NCBI RefSeq assembly: GCF_004134825.1
Contig: NZ_SDPN01000009.1
Span: 54,250-118,249, forward strand
DNA from: Agromyces albus
GTDB lineage: Bacteria > Actinomycetota > Actinomycetes > Actinomycetales > Microbacteriaceae
Reading direction: 5' to 3'
Length of the DNA: 64,000 bases
Under the pieces are notes generated by a model that did no database searches, was not told the DNA's origin, and saw only the letters and a program-made list of their open reading frames with translations. Shown here piece after piece: positions 18,139-27,200 of this stretch. A program made the position numbers and the translations under genes. Position 1 is the first letter of the stretch, and every line of letters starts with the position of its first letter.

Positions 18139-19806
18139 ATGACTGCAACGAATGTCGAGACGACGCGTGTCGTGCGCACCTCATGGTTGCCGCTCATCGT
18201 CGTGGTCCTCACCCAGATCCAGGCGTCGTTCGCGGTGAACGCGCTCACCGTCTCGATGGCCGGCATCACGACCGATCTCGACACGCCAGCCACATCGGTC
18301 GGCACCGCGATCACCGCCGGCACGTTCGGGATGGCGGCGTTCATCCTCCTCGGGGCGAAGATAGGCTCGCGTTTCGGCACGCGCGGCGTGTTCCAGATCG
18401 CGGTCGTGATCCATGGGCTCGCGATGCTCGGCGTCGCCCTGAGTGTGAGCCCGACGATGCTGTTCATCGCACAGGCCTCATCGGGCGCCGTGATCGCCCT
18501 CATCGCCCCCGCCCTCACCGTCTTCATCGCCACGAACTACCACGGCGAGCAGCAGGGCAAGGCGATCGGGCTCCTCGCAGCGGCGATCCCCGCCGCGGGT
18601 GTGCTCGCACTCCTGCTCGCGGGCTGGTTTGCGAACACGATCGGCTGGCGCTGGTCGTTCGTCCTGATGGTCGGGCTCGCCCTCATCAACCTGCTGCTCA
18701 GCTTCCGCCTGAAGCGGGTGCCCGCTCAGCCGGGGCTCTCCATCGACTGGGCCGGCGCGATCCTTGCCGCCATCGCGGTCATCCTGTTGAGTTTCGGCTT
18801 CAGCGGCCTCGCCACGTGGGGCGTGGTGCTCGCGACACCGCAGGCACCGTTCGAGGTGCTCGGCATCTCGCCCGCCCCGATCCTCATCATCGCCGGCCTC
18901 ATCGTAGGGCAGGCCTTCTTCATGTGGCTGCGCCGTCGCGCACACGAGGGGTTGCCGCGCATCTTCGACCTGCGCGTGCTCGCCACGGGCTCCGAGCGCG
19001 CCGTCACCGCCTGCATGGCGACCATGCTCTTCGTCGGCACCGCGGCGAACTTCCTGATTCCTCTCTACATCCAGGTCGTGCAGGGCCGGTCGAGCATCGA
19101 GACCTCGTTCGCGATCATCCCCTATACGCTGTCGATCTTCCTCTCGTCGACGTTCGTGGCCTACCTCTACGGCCGGTTCGCGCCGCGAGTGCTCGCAACC
19201 GCGGGCTTCGTCGTCGTGGCGTCCGCTCTCACCCTGCTCGCCTTCACAGTGCGCGGTGAGTGGAGCCAGGCCTTCGTGGTGGCGGGGCTCATCCTGCTCG
19301 GCCTCGGACAGGGCGCGATCGTCGCCCTCGTCTTCAATACACTGCTCTCCGCTGCGCCGAAGCAGCTCGCCGGCGACGTCGGCGCCTGGCGCGGGCTCGT
19401 GCACAACCTGTCCGGCAGCGTCGGCATCGCCGTCGCGAGCGCTTTCGCCGTCGGCATCCTCGCATCGTCGATCGCGACGAGCGCGGCCGAGCACCCCGAG
19501 ATCTCCGATGAGCTCATCGCGCAGGTGAACCTCGATGAGGTGAACTTCATCACCAACGAGGCACTGGCCGAACTGCTCGCCACCCGCGCCAGCGGACCCG
19601 AGCTCGACGCGGCGATCGCGGTGAACGCCGAGGCACGCCTGCACGCGCTCAAGATCTCGCTGCTGAGCCTCGCCGCGATCTCGCTGCTCGCGATCGTGCC
19701 GGCGACTCGGATGCCCCGACAGCGTGCCGGCGACCTGCCCGAGAAGCTCGAACCTGATGACGATGACCTGATCGACCCCGTCGACGAGCAGGAGGCCCTC
19801 GGATGA
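18139..19806 (+). CDS. MFS transporter (DHA2-like, 14-helix type)
   Basis: ATG 18139 follows a GGGGGG run; the open frame extends far upstream but only as antisense of SLC13. The 555-residue protein has about 14 hydrophobic helices, with QIQASFAVNALTVSMAGITTDL at helix 1 and the drug-antiporter-like AIGLLAAAIPAAGVLALLLAGW (motif C region). The acidic C-terminus (EKLEPDDDDLIDPVDEQE) is cytoplasmic. Likely proton-driven efflux of an unknown compound. Its stop overlaps the next ATG by 4 nt, so it is translationally coupled to the aminopeptidase, hinting at peptide-derived or amino-acid-like cargo (weak inference). Confidence 0.85.
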   Translation: MTATNVETTRVVRTSWLPLIVVVLTQIQASFAVNALTVSMAGITTDLDTPATSVGTAITAGTFGMAAFILLGAKIGSRFGTRGVFQIAVVIHGLAMLGVALSVSPTMLFIAQASSGAVIALIAPALTVFIATNYHGEQQGKAIGLLAAAIPAAGVLALLLAGWFANTIGWRWSFVLMVGLALINLLLSFRLKRVPAQPGLSIDWAGAILAAIAVILLSFGFSGLATWGVVLATPQAPFEVLGISPAPILIIAGLIVGQAFFMWLRRRAHEGLPRIFDLRVLATGSERAVTACMATMLFVGTAANFLIPLYIQVVQGRSSIETSFAIIPYTLSIFLSSTFVAYLYGRFAPRVLATAGFVVVASALTLLAFTVRGEWSQAFVVAGLILLGLGQGAIVALVFNTLLSAAPKQLAGDVGAWRGLVHNLSGSVGIAVASAFAVGILASSIATSAAEHPEISDELIAQVNLDEVNFITNEALAELLATRASGPELDAAIAVNAEARLHALKISLLSLAAISLLAIVPATRMPRQRAGDLPEKLEPDDDDLIDPVDEQEALG

Positions 19807-21320
19807 TCCGCAGCCCGAACAAGCTGATCCGCGACGATTTCACGGCGACGCCGTCGCTGCACACGTCGGCGCAGGTCGCCGTCGTGCGCGAGCTCGACGA
19901 GGCCACGCTCGACGCGATCGGCGTGCTCGTCACAAGCGACGGCGCGCTGCCGGCCGACGTCGACCTCGACCGGGCGGCACTCGAGCGCGTCGGGTTCGAG
20001 GCGAAGCCAGGCTCGACGCTCGTGCTGCCCACCGCGACGGGTCCGCTGCTCGTGCTCGTGGGACTGGGTGCCGCCACCGAAGTCGATGTGGCGGCGCTGC
20101 GCAACGCCGCCGCGGCCTTCACGCGTGCCACAGCGCGATCCGCACGGATCGGGCTCAGGGCCTCCTCGCTCGGCGACACCGATGCCGCGACCGCCGCACA
20201 GGCGCTCACGGAAGGCGCCCTGCTCGCCCGCTACCGCTTCGACGCGCTGCGCCGCACGCCGAGAGACGTTCCCCTCAGCAGGGTCGAGCTCGTGCTCGAC
20301 GACGCCGACGTCGAGCAGGCGGCCGCCGGCGCCGACACCGGCCTCGTCACCGCGCGCGCCGCGAGCATCGCCCGCGACCTCGCGAACAGCCCGCCCGGGC
20401 ACCTCACCGCCACCGAGATGGCCGACGTCGCCGTCGATCTCGGTGCCCGCTTCGGCTTCGACGTGGAGGTGTACGACAAGCAGCAGCTCATCGAACTCGG
20501 CTGCGGCGGCCTGCTCGGTGTGAATCAGGGTTCCACCGAGGAGCCCCGCATGGTGCGGCTCCGGTACACGCCGCCCGGCGAGCCCACCGGGCATCTCGGG
20601 CTCGTCGGCAAAGGCATCATGTACGACTCGGGGGGTATCAGCCTGAAGCCCTCCGACCCGATGCACCTGCTCATGAAGATGGACATGGGCGGTGCGGCAT
20701 CCGTGCTCGCGACCTTCACAGCCCTGCGCGCACTCGGCGCGAGCGCGACGGTGAGCGGGTGGCTCATGTGCACCGACAACATGCCGTCGGGTTCGGCGTA
20801 CAAGCTCGGCGACGTGCTCACCGCGTTCGGTGGCACGACCGTCGAGGTGCGCAACACCGACGCGGAGGGCCGGCTCGTCATGATGGACGCCATCGTGCTC
20901 GCCAACGAGGCCGGCGTCGACGCGATCGTCGACATCGCAACGCTCACTGGAGCCTCGCTCATGGCGCTCGGCCAGCTGACGGCAGCGCTGTTCGGAAACG
21001 ACGACACCCTCATCGCCACGGTGGAACGCGCGGCGGCCGTAACCGACGAACAGGTGTGGCGACTGCCGCTCGAGCGAAAGTACCGCAAGCAGCTCGACTC
21101 GGAGATCGCCGACATCGCGAACCTCGGCGGGCCCTATGCCGGTGCCACGACGGCCGCGCTCTTCCTCCATCACTTCGTGGGCGAGACCCCGTGGGCGCAC
21201 CTCGACATCGCCGGCACCATGCAGGCCGATTCCGACGACCTCTGGCGCTCGAAGGGCGCGACGGGCTTCGGCACGCGCATCCTCATCGAGGTCGCACGGC
21301 AGTTCCAGCTGGCGCGGTGA
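19803..21320 (+). CDS. pepA: Leucyl aminopeptidase family protein (peptidase M17)
   Basis: 505 residues. The N-terminal regulatory domain covers ~1-180. The catalytic domain shows both M17 signatures: LVGKGIMYDSGGISLKP with zinc-ligand Lys and Asp, and NTDAEGRL with the metal and catalytic Arg/Glu region. C-terminal WAHLDIAGTM and GATGFGTRIL are typical. It forms a cytosolic hexamer that removes N-terminal residues from peptides. ATGA overlap with the MFS gene shows a two-gene operon. The gene symbol is by family; actinobacteria usually carry a second copy elsewhere. Confidence 0.88.
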   Translation: MIRSPNKLIRDDFTATPSLHTSAQVAVVRELDEATLDAIGVLVTSDGALPADVDLDRAALERVGFEAKPGSTLVLPTATGPLLVLVGLGAATEVDVAALRNAAAAFTRATARSARIGLRASSLGDTDAATAAQALTEGALLARYRFDALRRTPRDVPLSRVELVLDDADVEQAAAGADTGLVTARAASIARDLANSPPGHLTATEMADVAVDLGARFGFDVEVYDKQQLIELGCGGLLGVNQGSTEEPRMVRLRYTPPGEPTGHLGLVGKGIMYDSGGISLKPSDPMHLLMKMDMGGAASVLATFTALRALGASATVSGWLMCTDNMPSGSAYKLGDVLTAFGGTTVEVRNTDAEGRLVMMDAIVLANEAGVDAIVDIATLTGASLMALGQLTAALFGNDDTLIATVERAAAVTDEQVWRLPLERKYRKQLDSEIADIANLGGPYAGATTAALFLHHFVGETPWAHLDIAGTMQADSDDLWRSKGATGFGTRILIEVARQFQLAR

Positions 21321-21403
21321 AATGTCAGCTGCGACGCTGCCTGCGCCCCAGACGAGAATCTGCGCATTGCATGGCAGTCGCTAGCGCAGTACCGAGGTGC
21401 AGC

Positions 21404-21805
21404 TCAACTCCGAAAGAACGCGTTTGCCCGACGCGTCCAAAGTAGGGCGATGACAATGAGCGCAACGGCAATGCTGAAGTACTCGCCGATCGCCCCCGCA
21501 GGATAAGCGATCGCCAAGAAGACCGAGCCGATCACTGAGATCGCCTCGAGCACCGTAACGGTCACGCGGGCGGTGTTACTGCCCCGCAGCAAGCCGACGG
21601 CGACGACGATTACGACCACCCCGATGAGGATCGTGAACAGTCCCGAACCGATCAATGGAGCGGCGCCACCGAGTTTGTCCACTATTGCGTCGACTCCCGA
21701 TTGGAGGAGCAATACAACGCCGCTGATGATATCGAGAAGACCAGAGATCCACGTGAAGACGGCAATGATCGTCACACTTGTGGGCCGCGAGATCGAACTA
21801 GCCAT
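21404..21805 (-). CDS. Small four-helix membrane protein
   Basis: ATG 21805 has GGGGGTGG just upstream and is chosen over TTG 21817. The 133-residue protein has four hydrophobic helices: TSVTIIAVFTWISGLLDIISGVVLLL, GSGLFTILIGVVVIVVAVGLL, VTVLEAISVIGSVFLAIAYPAG and YFSIAVALIVIALLW. The opening RPTSVTIIAVFTWISG is common in conserved actinobacterial membrane proteins of unknown role. Convergent with pepA. Confidence 0.65.
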   Translation of the reverse strand: MASSISRPTSVTIIAVFTWISGLLDIISGVVLLLQSGVDAIVDKLGGAAPLIGSGLFTILIGVVVIVVAVGLLRGSNTARVTVTVLEAISVIGSVFLAIAYPAGAIGEYFSIAVALIVIALLWTRRANAFFRS

Positions 21806-22029
21806 GACCACCCCCAAATCGGCGTCGCCCGACGCGGCGCGCCTTTGGGAATGCTAGGCCCGGGCACCGCGCGTGTCCAGCGTCTCAGCGGCGCTGACGG
21901 CGACCGATGCCGCTGCCGCATTGCACGGTGACATCTGAGCACGGCGACGGAAAATCTCGGGCGGCAGGTCGCGGGTCATCAAGTCCCGTTCGAGTACCCG
22001 CAGGTGAAACGGTGGACGCCGTGCCCGCC

Positions 22030-22044
22030 ATTAAGTGACTACGA
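22030..22044. repeat. Half of the arm-type repeat (ATTAAGTGACTACGA)
   Basis: Fifteen bases identical to the second half of the repeat at 8689-8709, extending to the following GCG, but preceded by unrelated sequence instead of GTGACT. It sits in a gene-poor stretch (21806-22482) and probably marks an old recombination breakpoint between island and non-island DNA. Apart from this and the fragment and hairpin listed separately, I see nothing in that stretch. Confidence 0.5.
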
Positions 22045-22085
22045 GCGCACAGAGCTCCCTGAGTTCCTCACAGCAAACAGAAGGT

Positions 22086-22265
22086 TCAGGCGCGCGGGAG
22101 CACACCCAAGAGCGACGAGGTGAAGGCGACTCGTAGAGCGTCACGCAGCTCCATGTGGAGCACGCCGAGGGCGGGCTCGTCCGCATACGCGGCGAGGAGG
22201 CTGGGCGGCGGCGGGACGTAGGACGACAAGGCGCCCGCCGAGACGAGGCTCGGGTTCGCAACGAG
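22086..22265 (-). pseudogene. C-terminal gene fragment, unrecognised
   Basis: Minus-strand frame of 59 codons that reads like protein (SYVPPPPSLLAAYADEPALG ... VAFTSSLLGVLPRA) and ends in TGA, but is closed on the 5' side by a stop with no start codon before the reading begins. Therefore probably the tail of a decayed gene. It lies next to the half arm-type repeat, consistent with truncation by a past rearrangement. The family is not recognised. Confidence 0.35.
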
Positions 22266-22370
22266 TCACCACCTTATCGATGGCAAGCGTCGCGGTCCGC
22301 CACCGCACCAGCCGGAAGAGGCCGGGCAAGAGGAAAGCCCTGCTTCCCGGCGGGTCCGGTTCTTTAGGGC

Positions 22371-22411
22371 GGAATCCCCAGCCCGGCATGGGCGAACGGG
22401 CCGGGGATTCC
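22371..22411 (-). terminator. Hairpin terminator after the truncated membrane gene
   Basis: GGAATCCCC-A-GCCCG pairs with CGGGC-C-GGGGATTCC across an 11-nt loop. It lies about 70 bp past the stop of the 22483 minus-strand gene. Confidence 0.6.
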
Positions 22412-22482
22412 GCATGCACTGAACGGCCGCGGCGAATGAACACCGGCCCGGACCCGGACAGCGGTTCCAGGCCTTCGTGGCG

Positions 22483-22998
22483 TTATGCACCGGCCGGCTG
22501 CCGGCCGGGCCGGAGCAGCAGCACGCCGCTCGTGGCCAGGACCCAGACCAAGAAGAGCAGGAAGCCGCTGAAAGCGGCGATGCCGACGACTCCCTCGATG
22601 GCGGTCTGGAATACTCCCGCGAGAGAAATGAGCTGCAGCACGACCGTGGCGGCGGCCAGCCAGCCCAGCCACCGCGGTAGCGCCCGGGTGGTCAGGATGG
22701 CCACCGCCGCCCCGAGGAACATCGCGAGACTGGCGGGCAGAATGGCCGCACCCACCCACTCGTTGAGGACGGTGAGGGCGGGAAGCGCCGCCGGGTCGGG
22801 CTGGCCACCGGAGGCGTACTGGAGGAGCGCCAGGTTCAGGCCCCCCGAAACCAGCATGAGCGTCACCACGGCAGCGCCGGCGGTGAGGAACAGCGCGGCG
22901 AACATCCCGGACGGGCCCTCCCATCGGCGACGCGGGCTCAGGGCGGCGACGTCGGCCGACACTGTGGACGAGATCCGTGCCTTCAAGCAGGCGTGCAA
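22483..22998 (-). CDS. Membrane protein, probably N-terminally truncated
   Basis: Frame of 171 codons with three or four hydrophobic helices (GMFAALFLTAGAAVVTLMLVSGGL, ILPASLAMFLGAAVAILTT, WLGWLAAATVVLQLISLAGVF, AAFSGFLLFLVWVLATSGVLLL). The order and the LPRWLGWLAA motif recall the C-terminal two-thirds of actinobacterial DUF4386-like membrane proteins, which are usually longer. The first ~25 residues (MHACLKARISSTVSADVAAL) do not look like a normal membrane-protein start, so the original 5' end may have been lost. Divergent from the 23036 gene with under 40 bp between. Confidence 0.5.
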   Translation of the reverse strand: MHACLKARISSTVSADVAALSPRRRWEGPSGMFAALFLTAGAAVVTLMLVSGGLNLALLQYASGGQPDPAALPALTVLNEWVGAAILPASLAMFLGAAVAILTTRALPRWLGWLAAATVVLQLISLAGVFQTAIEGVVGIAAFSGFLLFLVWVLATSGVLLLRPGRQPAGA

Positions 22999-23035
22999 CT
23001 CTAGAATTCGGCGATGCGGGCGGACTGAGGAGCAG

Positions 23036-23686
23036 ATGGCAAGCGATCAACAGAAGACCCACCGGCGAGTGGGAGTTCCCTCCGGGATGCTCCTTGGCAT
23101 CCCCTTGGGCATCGGCTCGATGGCAATGGTGTTCGTCCGTGCGTTCGGCCCTCTCGGCAATGGCTGGGATGACGTTCTCGGATTCCTGCCATTTCTGGCG
23201 GGGCCAGTTGCTGCTGCGCTTCTCGTGGGCGTCGCGTACGGCGAATTCGCCCTGGCCAGGCGTCGACGGCTGACGCGCGATCACGCCGACGCCGTGGTCT
23301 TCACCGCAGAGATGACCCCAGCACTGAAGAAGTATCTGCAACTGGACCCGAGCAGGTTTCCCAGCGCAGAACGTGTCGGGAAGACGCCGCACTTCTTCAC
23401 AGCAGTCGCTTCGTCCGACGGGATCAGCCTCTGGTATGGGCCAGCATCTCGACCGATCGAGTTCTGGCAGATCGACTGGGCGTCCATCTTGGACGTTCGG
23501 CCCGAGGTGGTACGGCTGCAGTACAAGACTGTTCATTGCCTCCAGCTGCATACCGGCGCGGCCGACGGTGCGTTGCAACTCTCGCCGTTCCCGGAGCGAG
23601 GTATCGCTGTGTCGTGGAATCGGGCCAGTGTCGAGCAACTCGCAGACTCGCTCAACGAACTGAGAAGGGCCGCGCTCAGGCGCTGA
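23036..23686 (+). CDS. Hypothetical membrane protein with C-terminal PH-like domain
   Basis: ATG 23036 is preceded by GAGGAG. 216 residues: two N-terminal helices (GMLLGIPLGIGSMAMVFVRAF and VLGFLPFLAGPVAAALLVGVAYG), a basic loop (RRRRLTRD), then a soluble domain of ~130 residues rich in beta strands (FFTAVASSDGISLWYG...PIEFWQIDWASILDV...GIAVSWN) that resembles bacterial PH-like modules. No enzyme motif. The 23687-24250 interval downstream has no convincing gene. Confidence 0.55.
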   Translation: MASDQQKTHRRVGVPSGMLLGIPLGIGSMAMVFVRAFGPLGNGWDDVLGFLPFLAGPVAAALLVGVAYGEFALARRRRLTRDHADAVVFTAEMTPALKKYLQLDPSRFPSAERVGKTPHFFTAVASSDGISLWYGPASRPIEFWQIDWASILDVRPEVVRLQYKTVHCLQLHTGAADGALQLSPFPERGIAVSWNRASVEQLADSLNELRRAALRR

Positions 23687-24250
23687 CCTGTCGCCGAAAC
23701 TTCATCACCGTGCAGGGTCAGCCGGGTCGTCGTCAACAGCACGCCGAACTGCGCACCATGCGCCTCACCTATCGAGTCATGGACAGCAAGGGCATCCAGT
23801 GCACCATCGTTGACCTGAGCACGAATAAGGGCGCCATCGCGTACGTCACCGAAGATCTCGGCTACTCCCAATCCCGGCAGCGACTTCTCGCCACACATTG
23901 CACGCGCATGCTCACGGGCTCTGGACACTGCTTGGCACGAGCTGGTGCGCCGCTCAAGTCACCACTTCCGCAGAGTTTCGGCCGACTCCGTCGGCCGCAT
24001 CGAATGCGGCACTTATCGCCTCAGCTCAAACGCCCGTGCACTTCGTCACCGGCCGTGCCTACATCGAACGAAAGAGTTTCGGAATGCGCACGCACGCCTG
24101 AGGTCGAATGTCATTCTGATGCGCACCGCTCAAAGAGGAGTCGGAGAGGCATCGTCGCCACCACGCCATGCAGTTCCGCCTCACGCATCTATCTACCCCG
24201 CACCCACCGGCCACACCGCCCGTGTCGCGCGCCACGCGATTGGAACTGAC
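23687..24250. other. Gene-poor interval upstream of the xylanase
   Basis: Open frames on both strands have no homology I recognise and no convincing start signals. Inverted repeats such as CGGCCGACTCCGTCGGCCG near 23980 could be regulatory for the downstream xylanase. The xylanase promoter should lie in the last ~150 bp, but I cannot place it reliably. Confidence 0.4.
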
Positions 24251-25888
24251 ATGAGAACCCTGAAAAGTACAGCGATACTCGCGGCCGTCACCCTCGGGCT
24301 GACGTTTGCCGCAGCCCCGGCGTCGGCTTCAACCGGCGACGACGACACAGAACCCACACTTCGTCAACTGGCCGAACAGGCTGGTCTTCTCATCGGATCC
24401 GGTGCAGTCAAAGCCGGCTACTTCGACGATGGGCGGGGGCCGAACTACCTGGATGACCCACGATTCCGTGACGTGCTGTCCGAGCAGTTCAACAGTGCCT
24501 CGCCGGAGAACGACCTCAAGTGGATGTTCATCCAGCCCGAAGAAGGAGAATTCGACTGGGACAGTCTGGACCGTCTAGTCGAATTCGCTGAAGAACACGA
24601 CATGGCCGTAAAGGGCCATGGTCTGATCTCCAACTGCTGTAACCCGGACTACGTCCGCGCGATCACCGACCCCGGCGAACTGCGTGCCGCGCTCGCCTCG
24701 CACTTCGAGGCAATCATGGGCCGGTACGACGGGAAGATCGATCGTTGGGATGTGGTCTCCGAACCCCTCGAGGTGTTCGGAACTACGCTGCAGCAGAACG
24801 ACTGGTACCGCGTCCTCGGCCCCGAGTACATTGCTGAGGCATTCCGAATCGCGCGCGCCGCCGATCCCGACGCGCGACTGTTCCTCAACGAGAACATGGT
24901 TGAAGTCAACGCGCCGAAGCGACAGGCCTTGTACGACCTTGTGGTCGGTCTCCTTGCCGATGGGGTCCCTCTCGACGGCATCGCGTTGCAGATGCATCAG
25001 ACCATCAACGGCCCCCAACCGGGCGTCATCACTGAGATGGTGGAGTCGTATCACGACCTCGGGCTCGAGGTGTCCATCGCAGAGCTTGACGTACACACGT
25101 ACGACCCGGTCGCGCAGGCCGACATCTACGGTGACGTCGTCGCGGAGGCCCTTGCTGCCGGCGTGACCGAAATCAGCACATGGGGCTTCACCGACGCCCA
25201 CCTCTACACCTGGCTTCCCGGTTCCAAGCCCCTGATGTTTGACGAGGACTACAATCCGAAGCCGGCGTACTTCGCCGTACGAGACGCGCTGCAGGAGTTT
25301 GTCCAGAGCGACTCCGCCCCCGGCAAGGCGGCGCTCTCGAACACCAGCGGATGGGTCAACGGGCTTCACGACGGAAACTACGACGTCAACATGAACCTCT
25401 GGCACGGCACACCCGGAAGCTACTACCGGCTCTACGAGAACGACGTCCTCGTAGCAGCTCAGCGCCTGGATCCCGCTAGCAACTCGCCGCAATCTGCGAC
25501 GTCGTCCTTCACCGGCAAGCAGAACGGAACGTACGTTTATCGTGCGGAGCTGATCAACTCCGAGGGTGTCACTGCGACACGGTCGACCACTGTGGTCGTG
25601 AAGGATGCTGCACCGGGCAAGCCCCTGGTGAGCACTGACAACTGGGACCAGGACGGTTCCTTCGTGGCGACCGCGAACCTGTGGTGGGGCACGAACGCGA
25701 CCTCGTACACGTTCAAGCTCGACGGTCAGGTGGTCGGAGAGGGGACGTTGACCGCCGCTACCCCGAACGCGCAGAGCGCGCAGGTGACGCTCGAAGGCGT
25801 GGGTCCGGGAACGCACACGCTCACGGTCGTCTTCACCAACGTAAACGGATCGGCTGAATCGAAGCCGATCGATGTGAAGGTCCGCTGA
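24251..25888 (+). CDS. Secreted GH10 endo-1,4-beta-xylanase with two C-terminal chitinase-type modules
   Basis: 545 residues; signal peptide STAILAAVTLGLTFAAAPASA. The GH10 barrel spans ~35-350: NSASPENDLKWMFIQPEEGEFDWD, MAVKGHGLI, acid/base Glu171 in WDVVSEPLE, nucleophile Glu278 in SIAELDVHT, and STWGFTDAHLYTW. Family members have Asn before the acid/base Glu (VNE); here it is Ser170, which is unusual. Two tandem ~90-residue modules follow, with repeats like GWVNGLHDGNYDVNMNLWHGTPGSYYRLYEN and NWDQDGSFVATANLWWGTNATSYTFKLDG, found in chitinases and cellulases and probably carbohydrate-binding. It would cut xylan (or a related beta-glycan) outside the cell to feed the importer downstream. Confidence 0.88.
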   Translation: MRTLKSTAILAAVTLGLTFAAAPASASTGDDDTEPTLRQLAEQAGLLIGSGAVKAGYFDDGRGPNYLDDPRFRDVLSEQFNSASPENDLKWMFIQPEEGEFDWDSLDRLVEFAEEHDMAVKGHGLISNCCNPDYVRAITDPGELRAALASHFEAIMGRYDGKIDRWDVVSEPLEVFGTTLQQNDWYRVLGPEYIAEAFRIARAADPDARLFLNENMVEVNAPKRQALYDLVVGLLADGVPLDGIALQMHQTINGPQPGVITEMVESYHDLGLEVSIAELDVHTYDPVAQADIYGDVVAEALAAGVTEISTWGFTDAHLYTWLPGSKPLMFDEDYNPKPAYFAVRDALQEFVQSDSAPGKAALSNTSGWVNGLHDGNYDVNMNLWHGTPGSYYRLYENDVLVAAQRLDPASNSPQSATSSFTGKQNGTYVYRAELINSEGVTATRSTTVVVKDAAPGKPLVSTDNWDQDGSFVATANLWWGTNATSYTFKLDGQVVGEGTLTAATPNAQSAQVTLEGVGPGTHTLTVVFTNVNGSAESKPIDVKVR

Positions 25889-25909
25889 CCGGCAACATCG
25901 GGACCCCAG

Positions 25910-25947
25910 AAGTACCGCCCGGCGGCAGCACGCCTGCCGGGCGGTAC
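25910..25947. terminator. Bidirectional terminator between GH10 and LacI genes
   Basis: Perfect 13-bp stem AGTACCGCCCGGC / GCCGGGCGGTACT with a 12-nt loop, placed between the convergent xylanase and LacI stops. It ends one base before the LacI stop codon. No T-tract. Confidence 0.8.
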
Positions 25948-26970
25948 TCATCGTGGCGCTGCGGCTACCGATCCGCGCATGACAAGTTCCGTCGCCAGTT
26001 CGAGCCGTCGACTGGTCGGATGCCCACTTCGGAGGTCCAGCAAGGTGCGCAGTGCAGTTGCTCCGATCTCGGCGATGGGCTGTCGGATCGTCGTCAAAGG
26101 CGGCGAAGCGAGTCTGGCTTCCACCAGGTCGTCGAACCCGATGACGCTGAGGTCGTCAGGGATGCGCAGGTCAAGCGAGCGAGCAGCGGCGTACACGCCC
26201 AACGCCATATTGTCGTTGCACGCGAATACGGCGGTGGGTCGAGCCGTCGAAGTCAGCAGATTCCGAGCCGCCCGGGCGCTTGTCTCCATCAACCATCCGC
26301 CATAGACCACGGGCACGCTGAGATTCGGATGACGCTCGCGTACACCCGAGAGAAACCCGCCTGCGCGTTCACGACTGTTGAGTGACCGCGGGTCGCCAGC
26401 GATCACGGCGAGTGACGTGTGACCACGATCCAGCAGTAGGTTGGCGGCGTCATGGCCGCCGGCCCAGTTCGACGCTCCCACGCTCGGCGCCGATCGGTCA
26501 GGAGTGCCAGCAGGATCGATGAGGACGAAAGGAACGCGCGCCCGATCGAGAAGCCGTCGTTCTACGGCGGAGGGCTGCTCAACGGCAACGAGCGCGCCGC
26601 GTGACCGATGGTCGACAAGCCGTTCCACCCACGAACGCCGCTGAGTGTCATCCTTTCGAACCATGATGATGACCAAGTCGAGGGCGCTTTCAGCCGCAAC
26701 CCGTTCGACGCCGCCGATCAGCGCACTTGCCCAGGAGTCGCCAACGGCGGGGAGTACTAGATCGACCAGTTGTTCCGCGATCATTGCATCCACTGCCGCG
26801 GAAGGCACACGTCTGTAACCGATCTGAGCGGTCGCTTCTTGGACGCGCTCTCGGGTCGCAGGCGAGACATCGCCGCGCCCATTGAGCACTTTGGAGACGG
26901 TCGGAACGGACACGCCGGCAGCGCGTGCGATGTCGCGAAGCGTTGGGGTGCGCGCTGGGTCCGGTCCCAT
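25948..26970 (-). CDS. LacI family transcriptional regulator
   Basis: Start ATG 26970 gives 340 residues. N-terminal helix-turn-helix TLRDIARAAGVSVPTVSKVLNGRGDVSPATRERV is canonical LacI. The effector domain has VDLVLPAVGDSWASALIGGVERVA, SLAVIAGDPRSLNSRERAGGFLSG, AVFACNDNMALGVYAAARSLDLRIPDDLSVIGFDD and PPLTTIRQPIAEIG. Divergent from the GH1 gene with ~230 bp between, which contains a perfect palindrome, so it likely represses GH1 and itself, released by an oligosaccharide. It may also control the xylanase. Confidence 0.92.
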   Translation of the reverse strand: MGPDPARTPTLRDIARAAGVSVPTVSKVLNGRGDVSPATRERVQEATAQIGYRRVPSAAVDAMIAEQLVDLVLPAVGDSWASALIGGVERVAAESALDLVIIMVRKDDTQRRSWVERLVDHRSRGALVAVEQPSAVERRLLDRARVPFVLIDPAGTPDRSAPSVGASNWAGGHDAANLLLDRGHTSLAVIAGDPRSLNSRERAGGFLSGVRERHPNLSVPVVYGGWLMETSARAARNLLTSTARPTAVFACNDNMALGVYAAARSLDLRIPDDLSVIGFDDLVEARLASPPLTTIRQPIAEIGATALRTLLDLRSGHPTSRRLELATELVMRGSVAAAPR

Positions 26971-26995
26971 ATCGACAGGGTAGTGGTTAGCGAAA

Positions 26996-27005
26996 GTTGC
27001 GCAAC
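26996..27005. promoter_or_regulatory. Candidate LacI operator, GTTGCGCAAC
   Basis: A perfect 10-bp palindrome with a central CG, as in LacI-family operators, located 26 bp upstream of the LacI start in the divergent LacI/GH1 intergenic region. The assignment is by position and symmetry only. Confidence 0.5.
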
Positions 27006-27200
27006 CTCGGGGTGGCAACTGCTCGAGCCTCAGCGTGATGGGGCAGTTCCAACGCCGAAAGTGTTTCGGGTTCCTCTTCGACCCGCCACTCAATCCCGTA
27101 CGGTGGCGTGGCGCACGCCAAAACGCATAGATCAAGCGGCAGCGCATGACTAAGCGACGAACCGCGGACAAACGACGACACGACTGGGGAGGGAATGCCC

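Noticed and set aside
19167..21200. Large minus-strand frame (677 codons) opposite MFS and pepA
   Set aside because: Arg/Gly/His-rich shadow of two well-supported genes, with no domain match; typical of high-GC antisense.
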